A stretch of DNA of 62,518 nt from an uncultured Chitinophagales bacterium (GTDB lineage Bacteria > Bacteroidota > Bacteroidia > Chitinophagales > JAHDHT01), in the NCBI GenBank assembly GCA_938023075.1, contig CALHDG010000056.1, forward strand, positions 1 through 62,518, written 5' to 3'. This document shows, piece after piece, positions 8,842 through 18,039 of this stretch (position 1 is the first letter of the stretch; each line of letters opens with the position of its first letter). The notes below the pieces were generated by a model. That model searched no databases and was not told the DNA's origin. It worked only from the letters and a program-made list of their open reading frames with translations. The position numbers were made by a program, and so were the translations under genes.

Positions 8842-9741
8842 ATGAAGTTTATCAATACACCAACTAAACGGTTTACCGGTTTAAAAGATTATCCATTTAA
8901 ACCCAATTTTATTGAAATTAATAATGGCTTACAAATGCACTATGTTGATGAAGGACCAAAGGATGCAAAACAAACTATATTACTATTACACGGAGAACCA
9001 AGTTGGTCTTATCTATATAGAAAAATGATACCTGTTTTATCCAAAGCCGGGCACAGGGTTATTGCGCCCGATTTAATCGGCTTTGGAAAATCATCTAAAC
9101 CGATAGAGTTTGATGATTATTCCTATCAAAATCATGTTAATTGGACGAGCGAGATTTTAAAACAATTAGACTTAGATAACGTTACACTTTTTGGGCAAGA
9201 TTGGGGTGGCTTAATTGGGTTTCGCTTAGTTGCTCAATATGCCGAAAAGTTTAGTAGCATGGCTATTGCCAATACTACTTTTCCTATGGGTATTAGTGAT
9301 CTATCTAAAATAGCTGTATTTACTCAATGGAGAGACTATGCTAAAAAAACAGACAAAATGAATGTGGGAAAGGTTCTTCAAAATTCAACAGTTAATCAAT
9401 TAAGTGATGAGGTAATAGCCGCTTATTGGGCTCCTTTTCCTGAGAAAGCTTATATGGCGGGGGCAAAAATATTTCCTTCTTTAGTTCCTATAGAAATGGA
9501 TAACCCGGAATGTTTGCTGAATAAAAAAATTTGGAAAGAAACATGGTTAACTTGGGAAAAGCCATTTTTGACCCTCTTCTCAGATAAAGACCCCATGTTT
9601 TCGGGGCAGGACATTTATTACCAAAAAAATATACCCGGAGCCTTAGGGCAAGCACATCAAGTAATAAAAGATGGCGGACATTTTTTACAAGAAGACAAAG
9701 GAAAAGAAATTGCAGATGTATTAGTTAATTGGATGCAGTAA
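8842..9741 (+). CDS. Haloalkane dehalogenase-like alpha/beta hydrolase
   Basis: The 299-residue enzyme carries the signatures of haloalkane dehalogenase subfamily I: oxyanion-hole motif HGEPSWSYLYRKM (residues 50-62), nucleophile elbow GQDWGG with Asp120 followed by the halide-binding Trp121, a catalytic acid in FSDKDPMF (Asp248 or Asp250) and catalytic His280 in GGHFLQED. An alpha-helical cap lies at about residues 150-225. Family members hydrolyse carbon-halogen bonds to an alcohol and halide, although some act as epoxide hydrolases; the real substrate cannot be read from sequence. It appears to be a single-gene unit, divergent from the GNAT/HNH pair. Confidence 0.85.
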   Translation: MKFINTPTKRFTGLKDYPFKPNFIEINNGLQMHYVDEGPKDAKQTILLLHGEPSWSYLYRKMIPVLSKAGHRVIAPDLIGFGKSSKPIEFDDYSYQNHVNWTSEILKQLDLDNVTLFGQDWGGLIGFRLVAQYAEKFSSMAIANTTFPMGISDLSKIAVFTQWRDYAKKTDKMNVGKVLQNSTVNQLSDEVIAAYWAPFPEKAYMAGAKIFPSLVPIEMDNPECLLNKKIWKETWLTWEKPFLTLFSDKDPMFSGQDIYYQKNIPGALGQAHQVIKDGGHFLQEDKGKEIADVLVNWMQ

Positions 9742-9941
9742 CAACAAACCAATGTTGGTAACTTCAATTAATATGAGCTTTAAGCGAGGTTTATCACTTA
9801 TACACGAGTGTAAAAAATTGAGCTTACTCGTGGGATTGCTTTTTGTCAATCATTCCAACAAAGCAGAACACACCTTTTGAAGCGTATGTTGAACTGACTA
9901 AGGCATTATTCAACTTTGTCGAAATTAATTTACGTACTTGC

Positions 9942-10289
9942 TTATTTAAACATTGTACTTTTCTTAAACTTTTTGATAAGCAGATAATAAAAAATTGCCC
10001 GATATTTGTTTCGGTTTGAACTTCCCATTTCTTTGCAAACTTCTTTCAAAGCTTCGTCTAACTTAGGCGTATCCTTCAATTCCAATTTCTTCAACAAAAA
10101 GTTTTTTCTAATGCGAGCCATTTCTTCTTTATCAGAACAAGCTACTATTGCAGAATCCTTCCTATATAAAGATGGACCGCAAGCCTTAGCTGCTCCTTTT
10201 AAAACTGCCTGATCAATTTTGGCACCGCCGATTTTTTTCTTAGTCATATCGGCAACGAAAGTCTCCATTAGTTCGTCGAATTTTCCCAT
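9942..10289 (-). CDS. DUF2853 family protein
   Basis: The 115-residue protein matches the DUF2853 pattern from memory: a helical N-terminus, ACGPSLYRKDSAIVACSDKEEM (about residues 36-57), FLLKKLELKDTPKLDEAL, and the conserved tail GSSNRNKYRAIFYYLLIKKF. Members are small soluble helical proteins of unknown function, common in Bacteroidota and Proteobacteria. No partner gene is adjacent: porP is divergent and about 290 bp away. Confidence 0.85.
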   Translation of the reverse strand: MGKFDELMETFVADMTKKKIGGAKIDQAVLKGAAKACGPSLYRKDSAIVACSDKEEMARIRKNFLLKKLELKDTPKLDEALKEVCKEMGSSNRNKYRAIFYYLLIKKFKKSTMFK

Positions 10290-10403
10290 AATAAATTTTA
10301 AATGTTCGTAAAATTATTTTATTTAAAAAGATAAAATTATTTTTTTTATTGATAAGTCCAACAAGAAGTTATCCACATTATTTTTTCACATAAAACAATA
10401 CGA

Positions 10404-10411
10404 TAAATTTG
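10404..10411 (+). promoter_or_regulatory. -7 promoter box TAAATTTG upstream of porP/sprF-like gene
   Basis: Exact TAnnTTTG match 170 bp before the porP start. It would give a 5' leader of about 160 nt; a closer degenerate box (aatttagc at ~10555) cannot be excluded. Confidence 0.4.
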
Positions 10412-10580
10412 AAGGAAGATTCCAAAAAATGATTGAGTACTTAGTTACGCCATTTCGCCGTTAGTTTTACATATTTCTGTTAAAATTCATTTTTTTAAGG
10501 CGAAAACCCCATGTTTAATTTACATTTATGCTTTAATCTTGATTCAATTTATTTAATTTAGCACATTAACATTTTAATCC

Positions 10581-11627
10581 ATGTTTAATTACATAAAAAA
10601 GATATATTTTATTGTTTTTCTAAGCTGTATAAGTTTATTGAGTGTACAAGCCCAAGACATTCATTTTTCGCAGTTTTATGCCAGCCCGTTAACGCTTAAT
10701 CCTGCAATGACGGGTAACTTAAACGGTAGCTATCGTTTAACGGCAATTTTTAGAAATCAATATGCAACCATTCCTGCACCATATAATACTTTCGCTGTTT
10801 CCGGCGATATGTCCGTTTTAAGAGGCATGCTTAGAGGTGACCATGCCGGCATTGGTATTGTTGCCTACAATGATGTTGCCGGTGAAGGTGATTTAAGTAA
10901 TACAACCGTATTATTGTCTGCTGCTTACCATAAAAGTATGGATCGTTTTAAAGCACATAATATTTCTGTTGGTATACAAGGGGGCTTTACCCAAAAAAGT
11001 GTTGACTTTACTAAACTTACTTTTCCTAATCAAATTGGAGAAAACGGACCCGACCCCATTTTAATTAATGCCGGTATTAATGGAGAACCTATACAAAATA
11101 ATTCATTTAGTTATTTTGATTTTAATGTAGGTGCCATGTACACCGGTAAAATGACTGAAGGCATTAGTGGATATGGCGGTATTGCTTTGCATCACTTTGG
11201 GCAGCCTAAAGAATCTTTTCTTGGTTCAGATAATCGCTTAGGCTCTCGTTTGGTAGCACATGCTGGTGGTGAAATTTTTATCAATGAAACCTTTAGTTTG
11301 TTACCGAGTGCTATTTTTATGCAACAAACCGGTGCCCGCGAATTAAACGTTGGTACTGCCATTGGATATAATTTTTTAGAGAATTCTCGTAACGATGCCC
11401 GTACTGCTTTATTTATGGGTGTTTGGTATAGAATACCGCACGAAGTTATTTTTGTAGGCGGTATTGATTATAAAGATTTACGTTTTGGTATCAGCTATGA
11501 TTTAACCGTTTCTGATTTACGCATAGCCAATGCTTCTCAAGGAGGTTTTGAAATATCGGTAGGCTATGTTGGCAAATTGTTTGATGCTAAAAGACGTGCA
11601 CCAATGATGTATTGTCCAAGGTTTTAA
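10581..11627 (+). CDS. PorP/SprF family outer-membrane protein
   Basis: The 348-residue protein begins with a signal peptide (FIVFLSCISLLSVQAQ, cleavage about residue 24) and then the family opening QDIHFSQFYASPLTLNPAMTG. Repeated amphipathic strands with aromatic girdles follow, and it ends as a beta-barrel. PorP/SprF proteins sit in the outer membrane and bind T9SS components or attach secreted and gliding proteins. Many paralogues occur per genome, often beside OmpA-type proteins; the OmpA gene 2 kb downstream fits that pattern although it is on the other strand. This copy is probably an accessory paralogue rather than core PorP. Confidence 0.9.
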   Translation: MFNYIKKIYFIVFLSCISLLSVQAQDIHFSQFYASPLTLNPAMTGNLNGSYRLTAIFRNQYATIPAPYNTFAVSGDMSVLRGMLRGDHAGIGIVAYNDVAGEGDLSNTTVLLSAAYHKSMDRFKAHNISVGIQGGFTQKSVDFTKLTFPNQIGENGPDPILINAGINGEPIQNNSFSYFDFNVGAMYTGKMTEGISGYGGIALHHFGQPKESFLGSDNRLGSRLVAHAGGEIFINETFSLLPSAIFMQQTGARELNVGTAIGYNFLENSRNDARTALFMGVWYRIPHEVIFVGGIDYKDLRFGISYDLTVSDLRIANASQGGFEISVGYVGKLFDAKRRAPMMYCPRF

Positions 11628-11686
11628 ATTTTGATTTAGCTTTCAATTTCGTTTTTTTAGAACAAACGAAAGTTATATAGTATTTG

Positions 11687-12877
11687 CTAATAGCTATTAG
11701 ATGTAGTTATATTTTTCTTTTCGTATAAAGCTATTAAACCAAAGATAGGTCCTAATGCTAACACTGTATAAATATAGGTTGGGTTTATTGATGCCTGTAA
11801 TATATTCAGCAGTTGGATACTGATTATTGTAATTGAAAAACCAATACAATTTACAATGGTCAATGCTGTTCCTTTTATTTCTGCTGATGCATTTTGAGCC
11901 ACTAAAGTTGAGAAGAGAGGCGAGTCTGCAATCACAACCATTCCCCAAAAAATAAGAAAACCAATAAACAAGCTTTCAGAATTAGTCATAAAGATCAACG
12001 GTGAAATTAAACAGCAGACACATGATAAGATCAAGGCTAATCGTGCTATTCGTTTAGTTCCAGCTGTTTGTGCAAGATAACCGCCTAGTACACAGGCAAG
12101 CCCGCCTATTCCTATAATAACGAAAGATAATAACGGGATATTAAAGGTTGCTTCAACGTGTTTTATACTATAGGTTTTTAATATGATCGGTACAAAAGCC
12201 CAAAAGGCATATAACTCCCACATATGGCCAAAATAACCGAAGGCGGCAGAGCGAAATTTCCGATTCTTAAATACATCAAAAAAGGCTGATATGTTTAAAC
12301 GGTTTCCAGGTTTCCGGTATGGACCATCGGGCACCATTATCAACATCAATAAACCTCCTATTATGGCAAGAGATGAAGTGAGGAGGAGTACCGATTTCCA
12401 TGGAAATGCTTCCGTTATTTCTTTTGCTAAATGAGGAAATGCTGTACCAAGCACCAAAGCGCCAACTAAAAATCCAAGTGATTTACCCAATCCTTTTTCA
12501 AAATGATCAGCGGCTATTTTCATCCCAACAGGGTATATGCCAGCTAAAAAGAAACCCGTAATAAAACGAAGTGATAGGATACTGGCTAAACAGTTTTCCT
12601 CCAATATTATTCCAACATTAAACAGGGCACCCAGTAAAGCACAGGCTAAAAACACTTTTGAAGGTGAAAAACGGTCAGCAATAGTCAAAATAGCAAAAAT
12701 CAGCGTACCTGAAATAAACCCAAATTGTACAGCTGATGTTAAGTGCCCTAAAGCACTAGCATTAAGGTTAAAATTTATGATAAGCTCACTCATTACAGCA
12801 TTACCCGCAAACCATAGTGATGTGCAACAAAACTGAGAGATTACGATTATCGGAAGTATTAATTTATGCTCTTTCAC
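11687..12877 (-). CDS. MFS transporter
   Basis: The 396-residue protein has about twelve hydrophobic helices arranged in two six-helix halves, the layout of the major facilitator superfamily. A motif-A-like loop is seen between helices 2 and 3 (TIADRFSPSKVF, about residues 66-77), and a second related loop follows in the C-terminal half (LAQTAGTKRIARLA). The N-terminus LPIIVISQFCCTSLWFAGNAV resembles transporters of the nitrate/cyanate-like drug-efflux branch, but the substrate cannot be assigned. It stands alone, convergent with porP and upstream of a repeat cluster. Confidence 0.8.
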   Translation of the reverse strand: MKEHKLILPIIVISQFCCTSLWFAGNAVMSELIINFNLNASALGHLTSAVQFGFISGTLIFAILTIADRFSPSKVFLACALLGALFNVGIILEENCLASILSLRFITGFFLAGIYPVGMKIAADHFEKGLGKSLGFLVGALVLGTAFPHLAKEITEAFPWKSVLLLTSSLAIIGGLLMLIMVPDGPYRKPGNRLNISAFFDVFKNRKFRSAAFGYFGHMWELYAFWAFVPIILKTYSIKHVEATFNIPLLSFVIIGIGGLACVLGGYLAQTAGTKRIARLALILSCVCCLISPLIFMTNSESLFIGFLIFWGMVVIADSPLFSTLVAQNASAEIKGTALTIVNCIGFSITIISIQLLNILQASINPTYIYTVLALGPIFGLIALYEKKNITTSNSY

Positions 12878-13092
12878 TTATAGTTTTTTCTATTACAACC
12901 AATGGTAATGCCAAACACGGTATGGACGTCGTAGCCTTTAACTGAGAAAACATAACATTCTGAACTAAATTATATTCTTTGACATCTTAAAATTACTCTA
13001 AAAAAATGACAAGTTTATCAAAGTGGTTGATACATTTCTGTTTTCGAGTGCCTCTGTTTTTATTTTTCTACGTAGAACCGAAGTTTTTAAAC

Positions 13093-13213
13093 TAGCCCCG
13101 ATTGCAGCGGTTATGCCATTTTGCGTGGCTTTTGCAGCGCAGGCAAATGGCATTTGAGCGGAAAGCGGGACGGGTGTTACTATAAAGCATAATAGTTTCG
13201 CTTCAAAAAATAT
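13093..13213 (+). repeat. R1 structured repeat, copy 1
   Basis: It begins TAGCCCCGATTGCAGCGG and ends near AAGCGGGACGGGTG plus a TTTCGCTTC box. The outer stem pairs 13097-13100 (CCCG) with 13166-13169 (CGGG); the inner stem pairs ATGCCATTT with AAATGGCAT. It lies inside the R3-type element. Confidence 0.8.
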
Positions 13214-13228
13214 CAAAAAAGTGTCAAC

Positions 13229-13386
13229 TACTTTATTTAAGTTTCGGTAGTAAAATAATTGCTGTTCCAATGGAACCTGCTCTATTGTGTCAACAAAAGC
13301 ACTGTCACTTTACTACAACAAGTGAACAGGTCATTTGGATGTTTACTATGAAATAAATACTAATACCGAAACTTAAGTACTTTATT
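13229..13386. mobile_element. R2 MITE-like element, copy A, with 9-bp direct repeats
   Basis: The 140-bp body (13238-13377) has terminal inverted repeats TAAGTTTCGGTA and TACCGAAACTTA. It is flanked by the identical 9-mers TACTTTATT at 13229-13237 and 13378-13386, a likely target-site duplication. The core shares GTTCCAATGGAACCTG and ACAAGTGAACAGG with copy B, of which it is an internally deleted version. It encodes nothing, so it would need a transposase supplied from elsewhere. Confidence 0.8.
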
Positions 13387-13391
13387 ATTTA

Positions 13392-13547
13392 GGAATGATG
13401 AGAATAAATTTACCATCTATGATAAAGGATTTTTTTGATAAACGAGGTGAAAAAAGCAATCTTAGTGGGGAACCAAGACGAGGCTTTTCAATGAAGTATA
13501 TCGAAAAATTGCAAAGTCAGAATGTAAATTTATTTTTTTCTCATTCC
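13392..13547 (+). mobile_element. R4 element, copy 1 (156 bp)
   Basis: The ends are inverted repeats, GGAATGATGAGAA and TTTTTTCTCATTCC. A TTA trinucleotide flanks both sides (13389-13391 and 13548-13550), consistent with a 3-bp target duplication. A 70-codon ORF across it is not conserved in the other copies and is not a gene. Confidence 0.75.
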
Positions 13548-13650
13548 TTAGATAAACTTGTTAAAAAAATCGATGAACAAAATTTTGGTGATTGCATACT
13601 GCTATAGTACACTTGCATCATTTAGATATCGCCTCTATGCACGACACACT

Positions 13651-13683
13651 AAAAAAGGGATCAGAAGTACTTCTGATCCCTTT
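13651..13683 (-). terminator. Rho-independent terminator of the OmpA gene
   Basis: A perfect 30-bp palindrome (13654-13683, arm AAAGGGATCAGAAGT) is followed on the minus strand by a six-base T run. It lies 22 bp beyond the OmpA stop codon. Confidence 0.9.
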
Positions 13684-13704
13684 AAAATATCTTAAAATGT
13701 ATAC

Positions 13705-15633
13705 TTATTTATCAATAAATATAGAGCTTCCGCTTCCTGTACCATAGTAAGAATCACTTGAAACCGGATTAGGGTTAATGTAACCTTCTTCACCAGGACA
13801 AGGACCTAAATCATAATAACTTGATGCTGCAGCACCTGTTAAAAATTCGACTCTACGGTTTAAGTAGTGCTCACCATCTTTTTTCGCACTAGCAACTAAG
13901 TTAGAAGTTTCACCTTTAAAGCTCTTTTTTAAACGGTAACGATCAATACCATAATTTTGTACTAAGTAATCAATAGCTGCTTGCGCTCTTCTACAAGATA
14001 ACTTATTGTTGTACTCATCACCAGCACGAGTATCGGTATGACCAACAACCGCTACTTCCATACTTGGGCAAGCCTTCATAGCAGTTGCCACATGGTGTAA
14101 GTGTGGATAAAACTCTGACTTTAAATCAGCTTTATCTAAATCAAAATGAATCATAGGTAAAAACCAATCGCAAGCAGAAATGGTGGTTTGAATCGGTTCA
14201 GGACAATCACACTTAGGCTCAACTATCGGACGCTCTGCAACACCATCTTTATCAACATCTCCAATTAAATCATAAGCAGTAAATGGTTGCTTATCTTCGC
14301 AATCAATAACACCGTCACCATCACTATCTAAACTTACTCCTCTGGTATTTACCGGGCAACCTTCTGGAGTATCAGCTTCATCATCAAACTCATCGGGTAC
14401 ACCGTCACCATCTTTATCTTTCAACTCATAAGGAGGAGGGATTTCTAAATCATTAAACTTTTGTAGTTCTTCGTAAGTATAATCTAAAGGACTCATCCAA
14501 TACAAAGGTTCAACAGATTTGTCTCCGCCAAGGTTAAAGTTTAAGGTAGCATTAGTGAAGGAATAGGTATCAAAATCTCTTGATAAACCGCCCCATTCTT
14601 GCCAACGTTGTCCATCTAATAAATCATCTCTGGTAATGGTAATTTTGGTATCTAAACCTAAGTTAATCATTTCAGTCAATTTGAAACTAACACCAGTACC
14701 AACGTGAACAGTTGGTTGAAAATTAAAGTTATCGCCAAACCATAAGCCACCAATATCATCACGATGACGTTCTGCCTCTGACTCATAAGTTTTGTCAGAC
14801 ATATCTTTTAACTCTTTCAAAATTTCTTTTCGGTTTTCCCATAAACCTTGAGTAATGCCATCAACCACACTTTGATAGTCATATTGCAAATCTTTTAATT
14901 CATTTGAACTAACATTACCATCATTTAATTGATTCATGCGCGTACTGTAAACCAAACCGCCAAAACCAGCAAATGCGTGGAAATTCATTAAATTTCTTTT
15001 GCTATGAAACTTAAGGTTGTTTAAATTAACGACACCAGAAAGAGAGATATCTCTAATTTGAGTTTTGTAGTTGTGATAAACAAAACCAGGTCCATAAGGT
15101 TCACCACCTTCATCTAAATCTCTGGTATAATTAGGCGTTGGAAATTCATTAAATGTATCATAAATGCTTGTGCTACCATCAAGACCAATATTTCCGGATA
15201 AGGCTGGGTTTCTGGTATCTTCAACATTAAAACCATAAGAAGGCTCCCAATTTTGACCAAAAGTAGTACCGCCCATACCGCTTAGTCTAACAGAAAACAA
15301 GTATCCTATTGATCTACGAACGTGCAAACCCAAACCGTAACCCGGTAGTCCAATAACTCTAGAGGCGGGATGCACATCTCCGTTAATGTGCAAAGAACCT
15401 AAGTCTACACCAATTTCAGTTTTATGCTTAGGTTTTGCCGGATGGGTATACTTGCTGTCCAAAAACTTATCTTGTTGATCTTGTCTTTTTTCAGGAATGT
15501 ACTCTTTGTACTCACTATCTCTCCACTCAGGATATGGATATTTATCCCACTTTTTTTCCTGTGCAAACATAACCGTACCTATTAAGATACCAACTATCGT
15601 TAACAGGCTAATTTTTTTTGTAAGGCTTAACAT
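13705..15633 (-). CDS. OmpA family protein with thrombospondin type-3 repeats
   Basis: The 642-residue protein has a signal peptide (about residues 1-24, ending MFAQ) and an N-terminal beta-barrel-like region. Calcium-binding TSP3 repeats follow at about 400-470 (KDGDGVPDEFDDEADTPEGC, DSDGDGVIDCED, DVDKDGVAE), then a C-terminal OmpA peptidoglycan-binding domain at about 500-610. The OmpA domain shows IHFDLDKADLKSEFYPHL, VVGHTDTRAGDEYNNKLSCRRA and the NRRVEF end. It should link the outer membrane to the cell wall. Such proteins often work with PorP/SprF paralogues, and one is 2 kb away. A -7 box lies about 130 bp upstream, and a strong terminator follows the gene. Confidence 0.92.
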   Translation of the reverse strand: MLSLTKKISLLTIVGILIGTVMFAQEKKWDKYPYPEWRDSEYKEYIPEKRQDQQDKFLDSKYTHPAKPKHKTEIGVDLGSLHINGDVHPASRVIGLPGYGLGLHVRRSIGYLFSVRLSGMGGTTFGQNWEPSYGFNVEDTRNPALSGNIGLDGSTSIYDTFNEFPTPNYTRDLDEGGEPYGPGFVYHNYKTQIRDISLSGVVNLNNLKFHSKRNLMNFHAFAGFGGLVYSTRMNQLNDGNVSSNELKDLQYDYQSVVDGITQGLWENRKEILKELKDMSDKTYESEAERHRDDIGGLWFGDNFNFQPTVHVGTGVSFKLTEMINLGLDTKITITRDDLLDGQRWQEWGGLSRDFDTYSFTNATLNFNLGGDKSVEPLYWMSPLDYTYEELQKFNDLEIPPPYELKDKDGDGVPDEFDDEADTPEGCPVNTRGVSLDSDGDGVIDCEDKQPFTAYDLIGDVDKDGVAERPIVEPKCDCPEPIQTTISACDWFLPMIHFDLDKADLKSEFYPHLHHVATAMKACPSMEVAVVGHTDTRAGDEYNNKLSCRRAQAAIDYLVQNYGIDRYRLKKSFKGETSNLVASAKKDGEHYLNRRVEFLTGAAASSYYDLGPCPGEEGYINPNPVSSDSYYGTGSGSSIFIDK

Positions 15634-16108
15634 ACGTTACTACTTTTATTTAAATTTATAATTTTCTTTAAATGTTAAATATGGTTTAAAATTAATTGAA
15701 TCTAATATAAATGTCAAAAAATAATTAATACCAGATAACTATGGTATTATTACCAACTACAAACATACAATTTGTTTTTTAAATGAAATAAGTTTTTTAG
15801 GCTTTGTTTCATATTATCTGCATAACAGACAGTGCAAAAATACATCTTTTATCTACTCAATTAAAATATAAAGTGCCTATTTAGAGTTAAAAATTTAAAT
15901 TTTGTTAAAGAGTGGTGGTTTGTAAGAGGTTCTTGCAATTAAGATGGTAAAAAAGTGGCGTTTTAAGCCTCTTTTAGTATTTTTTTATCATCTACTTTTT
16001 AATAGGGTTGCCTCGCCAGCAAAATACACTTTAACAAAATTTAAGGAGTAGGTACACACTAAAATATCAAAAGCTACTGTATCTATTTAAAACACCATGC
16101 TTTATTCT
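15634..16108. other. Gap between asnS and the OmpA gene
   Basis: These 475 bases hold the OmpA promoter (-7 box at 15760-15767, minus strand) and otherwise AT-rich DNA. No ORF, RNA gene or clear hairpin was recognised. A short inverted AAAAAGTGGCG/AAGCCTCTTTT stretch near 15950-15980 could be the asnS terminator, but it pairs poorly. Confidence 0.5.
15760..15767 (-). promoter_or_regulatory. -7 promoter box TATGTTTG for the OmpA gene
   Basis: Exact TAnnTTTG on the minus strand. The start site would fall near 15754, giving an unusually long leader of about 120 nt. Confidence 0.5.
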
Positions 16109-17542
16109 CTAAAATTCGGCATTGCCCGGCGTACGAGGAAAAGGAATTACATCTCTAATATTACCCATGCCCGTAATAAATAAGATGATTCGCTCAAAAC
16201 CTAAACCAAAGCCGGCATGCGGTGTACCGCCAAACTTACGCAAGTCCAAATACCATTGGAGTTCTTCTTCATGTACATTCATTTCTGTCATACGTTGTTG
16301 CAGTTTGTCTAAACGTTCTTCGCGTTGAGAGCCTCCAATTACTTCGCCAATTCCTGGAAACATTACATCTATGGCGGCTACGGTTTTATCGTCCTCATTC
16401 ATACGCATATAAAAGGCTTTAATATCTTTCGGGTAGTCGCGAACAATTACCGGTTTCATAAATTTCTTTTCTACCAGCCAACGTTCGTGTTCCGATTGCA
16501 GATCAATGCCCCACTCTACCTCATATTCAAATCTACCTTTTTTGTAGGGTTTAGAGTTCCGTAACAAATCAATAGCTTCTGTGTAAGTAATCCGTTCAAA
16601 ATCATTATCTACTACAAAACGTAAGGTTTCTAATAAACCCATCGGACGACGATCTTCCTTCTTCATTTGTTTTTCCATCTGCTGAATGCGCTCATCTAAA
16701 AAAGCCAGATCATCGGGATAGTTGTTTAAACAAAAATTAATCAGATACTTTACAAAATCTTCCGCAAGATCCATGTTATCAAAAATATCGTTGAAGGCCA
16801 CTTCCGGTTCAATCATCCAAAACTCAGCCAAATGCCGTGAGGTATTAGAATTTTCTGCCCGGAAAGTGGGACCAAAAGTATACACTTTACCTAAAGCCAA
16901 AGCGCCCACTTCCGCCTGCAATTGGCCTGATACGGTAAGGTTGGTTTGCTTTCCAAAAAAGTCTTGCTTCCAATCCACTTCACCATTTTCTGCTAATGGC
17001 GGATTTTTGGCATCTAAAGCACTTACCCTAAACATCTCTCCAGCACCTTCTGCATCAGAACCTGTTATAATTGGTGTATGCAAATAATAATAACCGTTCT
17101 CATGAAAATATTGATTAACGGCATATGCCACTGCATGACGAATTCTAAAAACCGCACTAAAGGTGTTGGTACGCATTCTAAAATGGGCATGCTCGCGCAA
17201 AAATTCCATCGATTGCTTTTTAGATTGTAAAGGATATACATTTAAATCGGCTTCACCAAGCACTGCTACACTTTCGGCTTGTAGTTCAATGGCTTGTCCG
17301 GCACCTTTCGATTCTACCAATTTTCCAGTAGCGGCTATACAAGCGTGAAAACCTATTTTTTTAACAATCGCTTCCTCAATTACCTCCGAATTAATTACTA
17401 CTTGTATATTTTTAAAACAAGAGCCATCATTTAAAGCCACAAACTGATTATTTCTAAAAGCCCTTACCCAACCTTTTACGGTTACCGTTTCACCAATAGA
17501 TGGGTTTTTTAGTAGGGCTGAAATTTCTATACGTTTACTCAT
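16109..17542 (-). CDS. asnS: Asparaginyl-tRNA synthetase
   Basis: The 477-residue enzyme ligates asparagine to tRNA-Asn in the cytosol. An N-terminal OB-fold anticodon domain (about residues 14-100: VTVKGWVRAFRNNQFVALNDGSC) precedes the class II catalytic core. Motif 2 is FGPTFRAENSNTSRHLAEFWMIEPE and motif 3 is GFGLGFERIILFITGMGNIRDVIPFPRTPG at the C-terminus. The PRTPG ending and the family length separate it from AspS, which is longer. It is a single-gene unit with a clean -7 box TACCTTTG 56 bp upstream. Confidence 0.97.
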   Translation of the reverse strand: MSKRIEISALLKNPSIGETVTVKGWVRAFRNNQFVALNDGSCFKNIQVVINSEVIEEAIVKKIGFHACIAATGKLVESKGAGQAIELQAESVAVLGEADLNVYPLQSKKQSMEFLREHAHFRMRTNTFSAVFRIRHAVAYAVNQYFHENGYYYLHTPIITGSDAEGAGEMFRVSALDAKNPPLAENGEVDWKQDFFGKQTNLTVSGQLQAEVGALALGKVYTFGPTFRAENSNTSRHLAEFWMIEPEVAFNDIFDNMDLAEDFVKYLINFCLNNYPDDLAFLDERIQQMEKQMKKEDRRPMGLLETLRFVVDNDFERITYTEAIDLLRNSKPYKKGRFEYEVEWGIDLQSEHERWLVEKKFMKPVIVRDYPKDIKAFYMRMNEDDKTVAAIDVMFPGIGEVIGGSQREERLDKLQQRMTEMNVHEEELQWYLDLRKFGGTPHAGFGLGFERIILFITGMGNIRDVIPFPRTPGNAEF

Positions 17543-17597
17543 GTTCTATTTATAGCAAGGCTATTATTTGTTTGTTATAATATATAATATAAAGTTG

Positions 17598-17605
17598 CAA
17601 AGGTA
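17598..17605 (-). promoter_or_regulatory. -7 promoter box TACCTTTG for asnS
   Basis: Exact TAnnTTTG match on the minus strand, followed by C as in the extended consensus. It gives a start near 17592 and a leader of about 50 nt. Confidence 0.6.
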
Positions 17606-17657
17606 GTTAGTTTTTAACAATAGAGAAATTATCAATTAATAAATAATGATATCATAA

Positions 17658-18036
17658 ACTCAAGTTTCGGCAATTATTATGGCAATGGAATATATCCCAA
17701 TGTAGTTACTAACAAAACAAGTGAGCAGGTTCATTTGGATGATAGTTTCCTGTATTTTAATAACTGAAGTTTGGGTAGAAGCTACTTTTTTTAAGTTTAT
17801 GATTTTCAACTATTTGTAAAGATTCAATAATCATTGTTATACTTAAAATTTTGTTTTTGTGATGCTTTTCAAGTCGTTTAAATTGTATATGATAAAACTT
17901 GTCATCTCCACCGAAGGGTTAGATCTTACATAAACACCTACTTTTCTTTGAATTGAGGGGAAGATTTCTCATTTCATTCGAAATGACAGAATTTTAACGA
18001 CAACTTTGAACATTACTTCACTGCCGAAACTTAAGT
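17658..18036. mobile_element. R2 MITE-like element, copy C (longer, degenerate)
   Basis: The ends ACTCAAGTTTCGGCA and TGCCGAAACTTAAGT form terminal inverted repeats like those of copies A and B. The left part keeps the family core (ACAAGTGAGCAGG then TTCATTTGGATGATAG), but the right part is about 200 bp of unrelated sequence with no long ORF. No matching direct repeat flanks it, so it is probably older or rearranged. It fills most of the 497-bp gap between asnS and the TlpA-like gene. Confidence 0.65.
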
Positions 18037-18039
18037 TAG

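Larger units (their letters stand above)
13008..13561. mobile_element. R3-type inverted-repeat element with nested insertions
   Basis: The left end reads GACAAGTTTATCAAAGTGGT (13008-13027). The right end is split: AGTGTCAACTACTTTATT (13220-13237) is separated from GATAAACTTG (13551-13560) by an R2 and an R4 insertion. Joining 13220-13237, 13387-13391 and 13551-13560 recreates, with one mismatch, the intact end found inverted at 52751-52782. The element is therefore older than the R2 and R4 insertions. Confidence 0.75.
12878..13704. other. 827-bp gene-free region made of nested repeats
   Basis: No credible gene is present. The region consists of an R3-type element (ends near 13008 and 13561) interrupted by an R1 hairpin repeat, an R2 MITE and an R4 element, followed by the OmpA terminator. 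Small ORFs here, at 12998-13270 minus and 13395-13607 plus, run through repeat DNA and are not genes. Confidence 0.8.

Noticed and set aside
9742-9941. Possible RNA gene between the hydrolase and DUF2853
   Set aside because: Short, without a clear stem, terminator or promoter pair.
12998-13270. 90-codon minus-strand ORF
   Set aside because: It spans the R1 hairpin and the R2 boundary; composition reflects repeats rather than protein.
13395-13607. 70-codon plus-strand ORF
   Set aside because: It lies within R4 copy 1 and continues past it; the frame is broken in the other R4 copies, so it is repeat DNA.
16722-17087. 121-codon plus-strand ORF inside asnS
   Set aside because: Antisense shadow of a clearly conserved synthetase.
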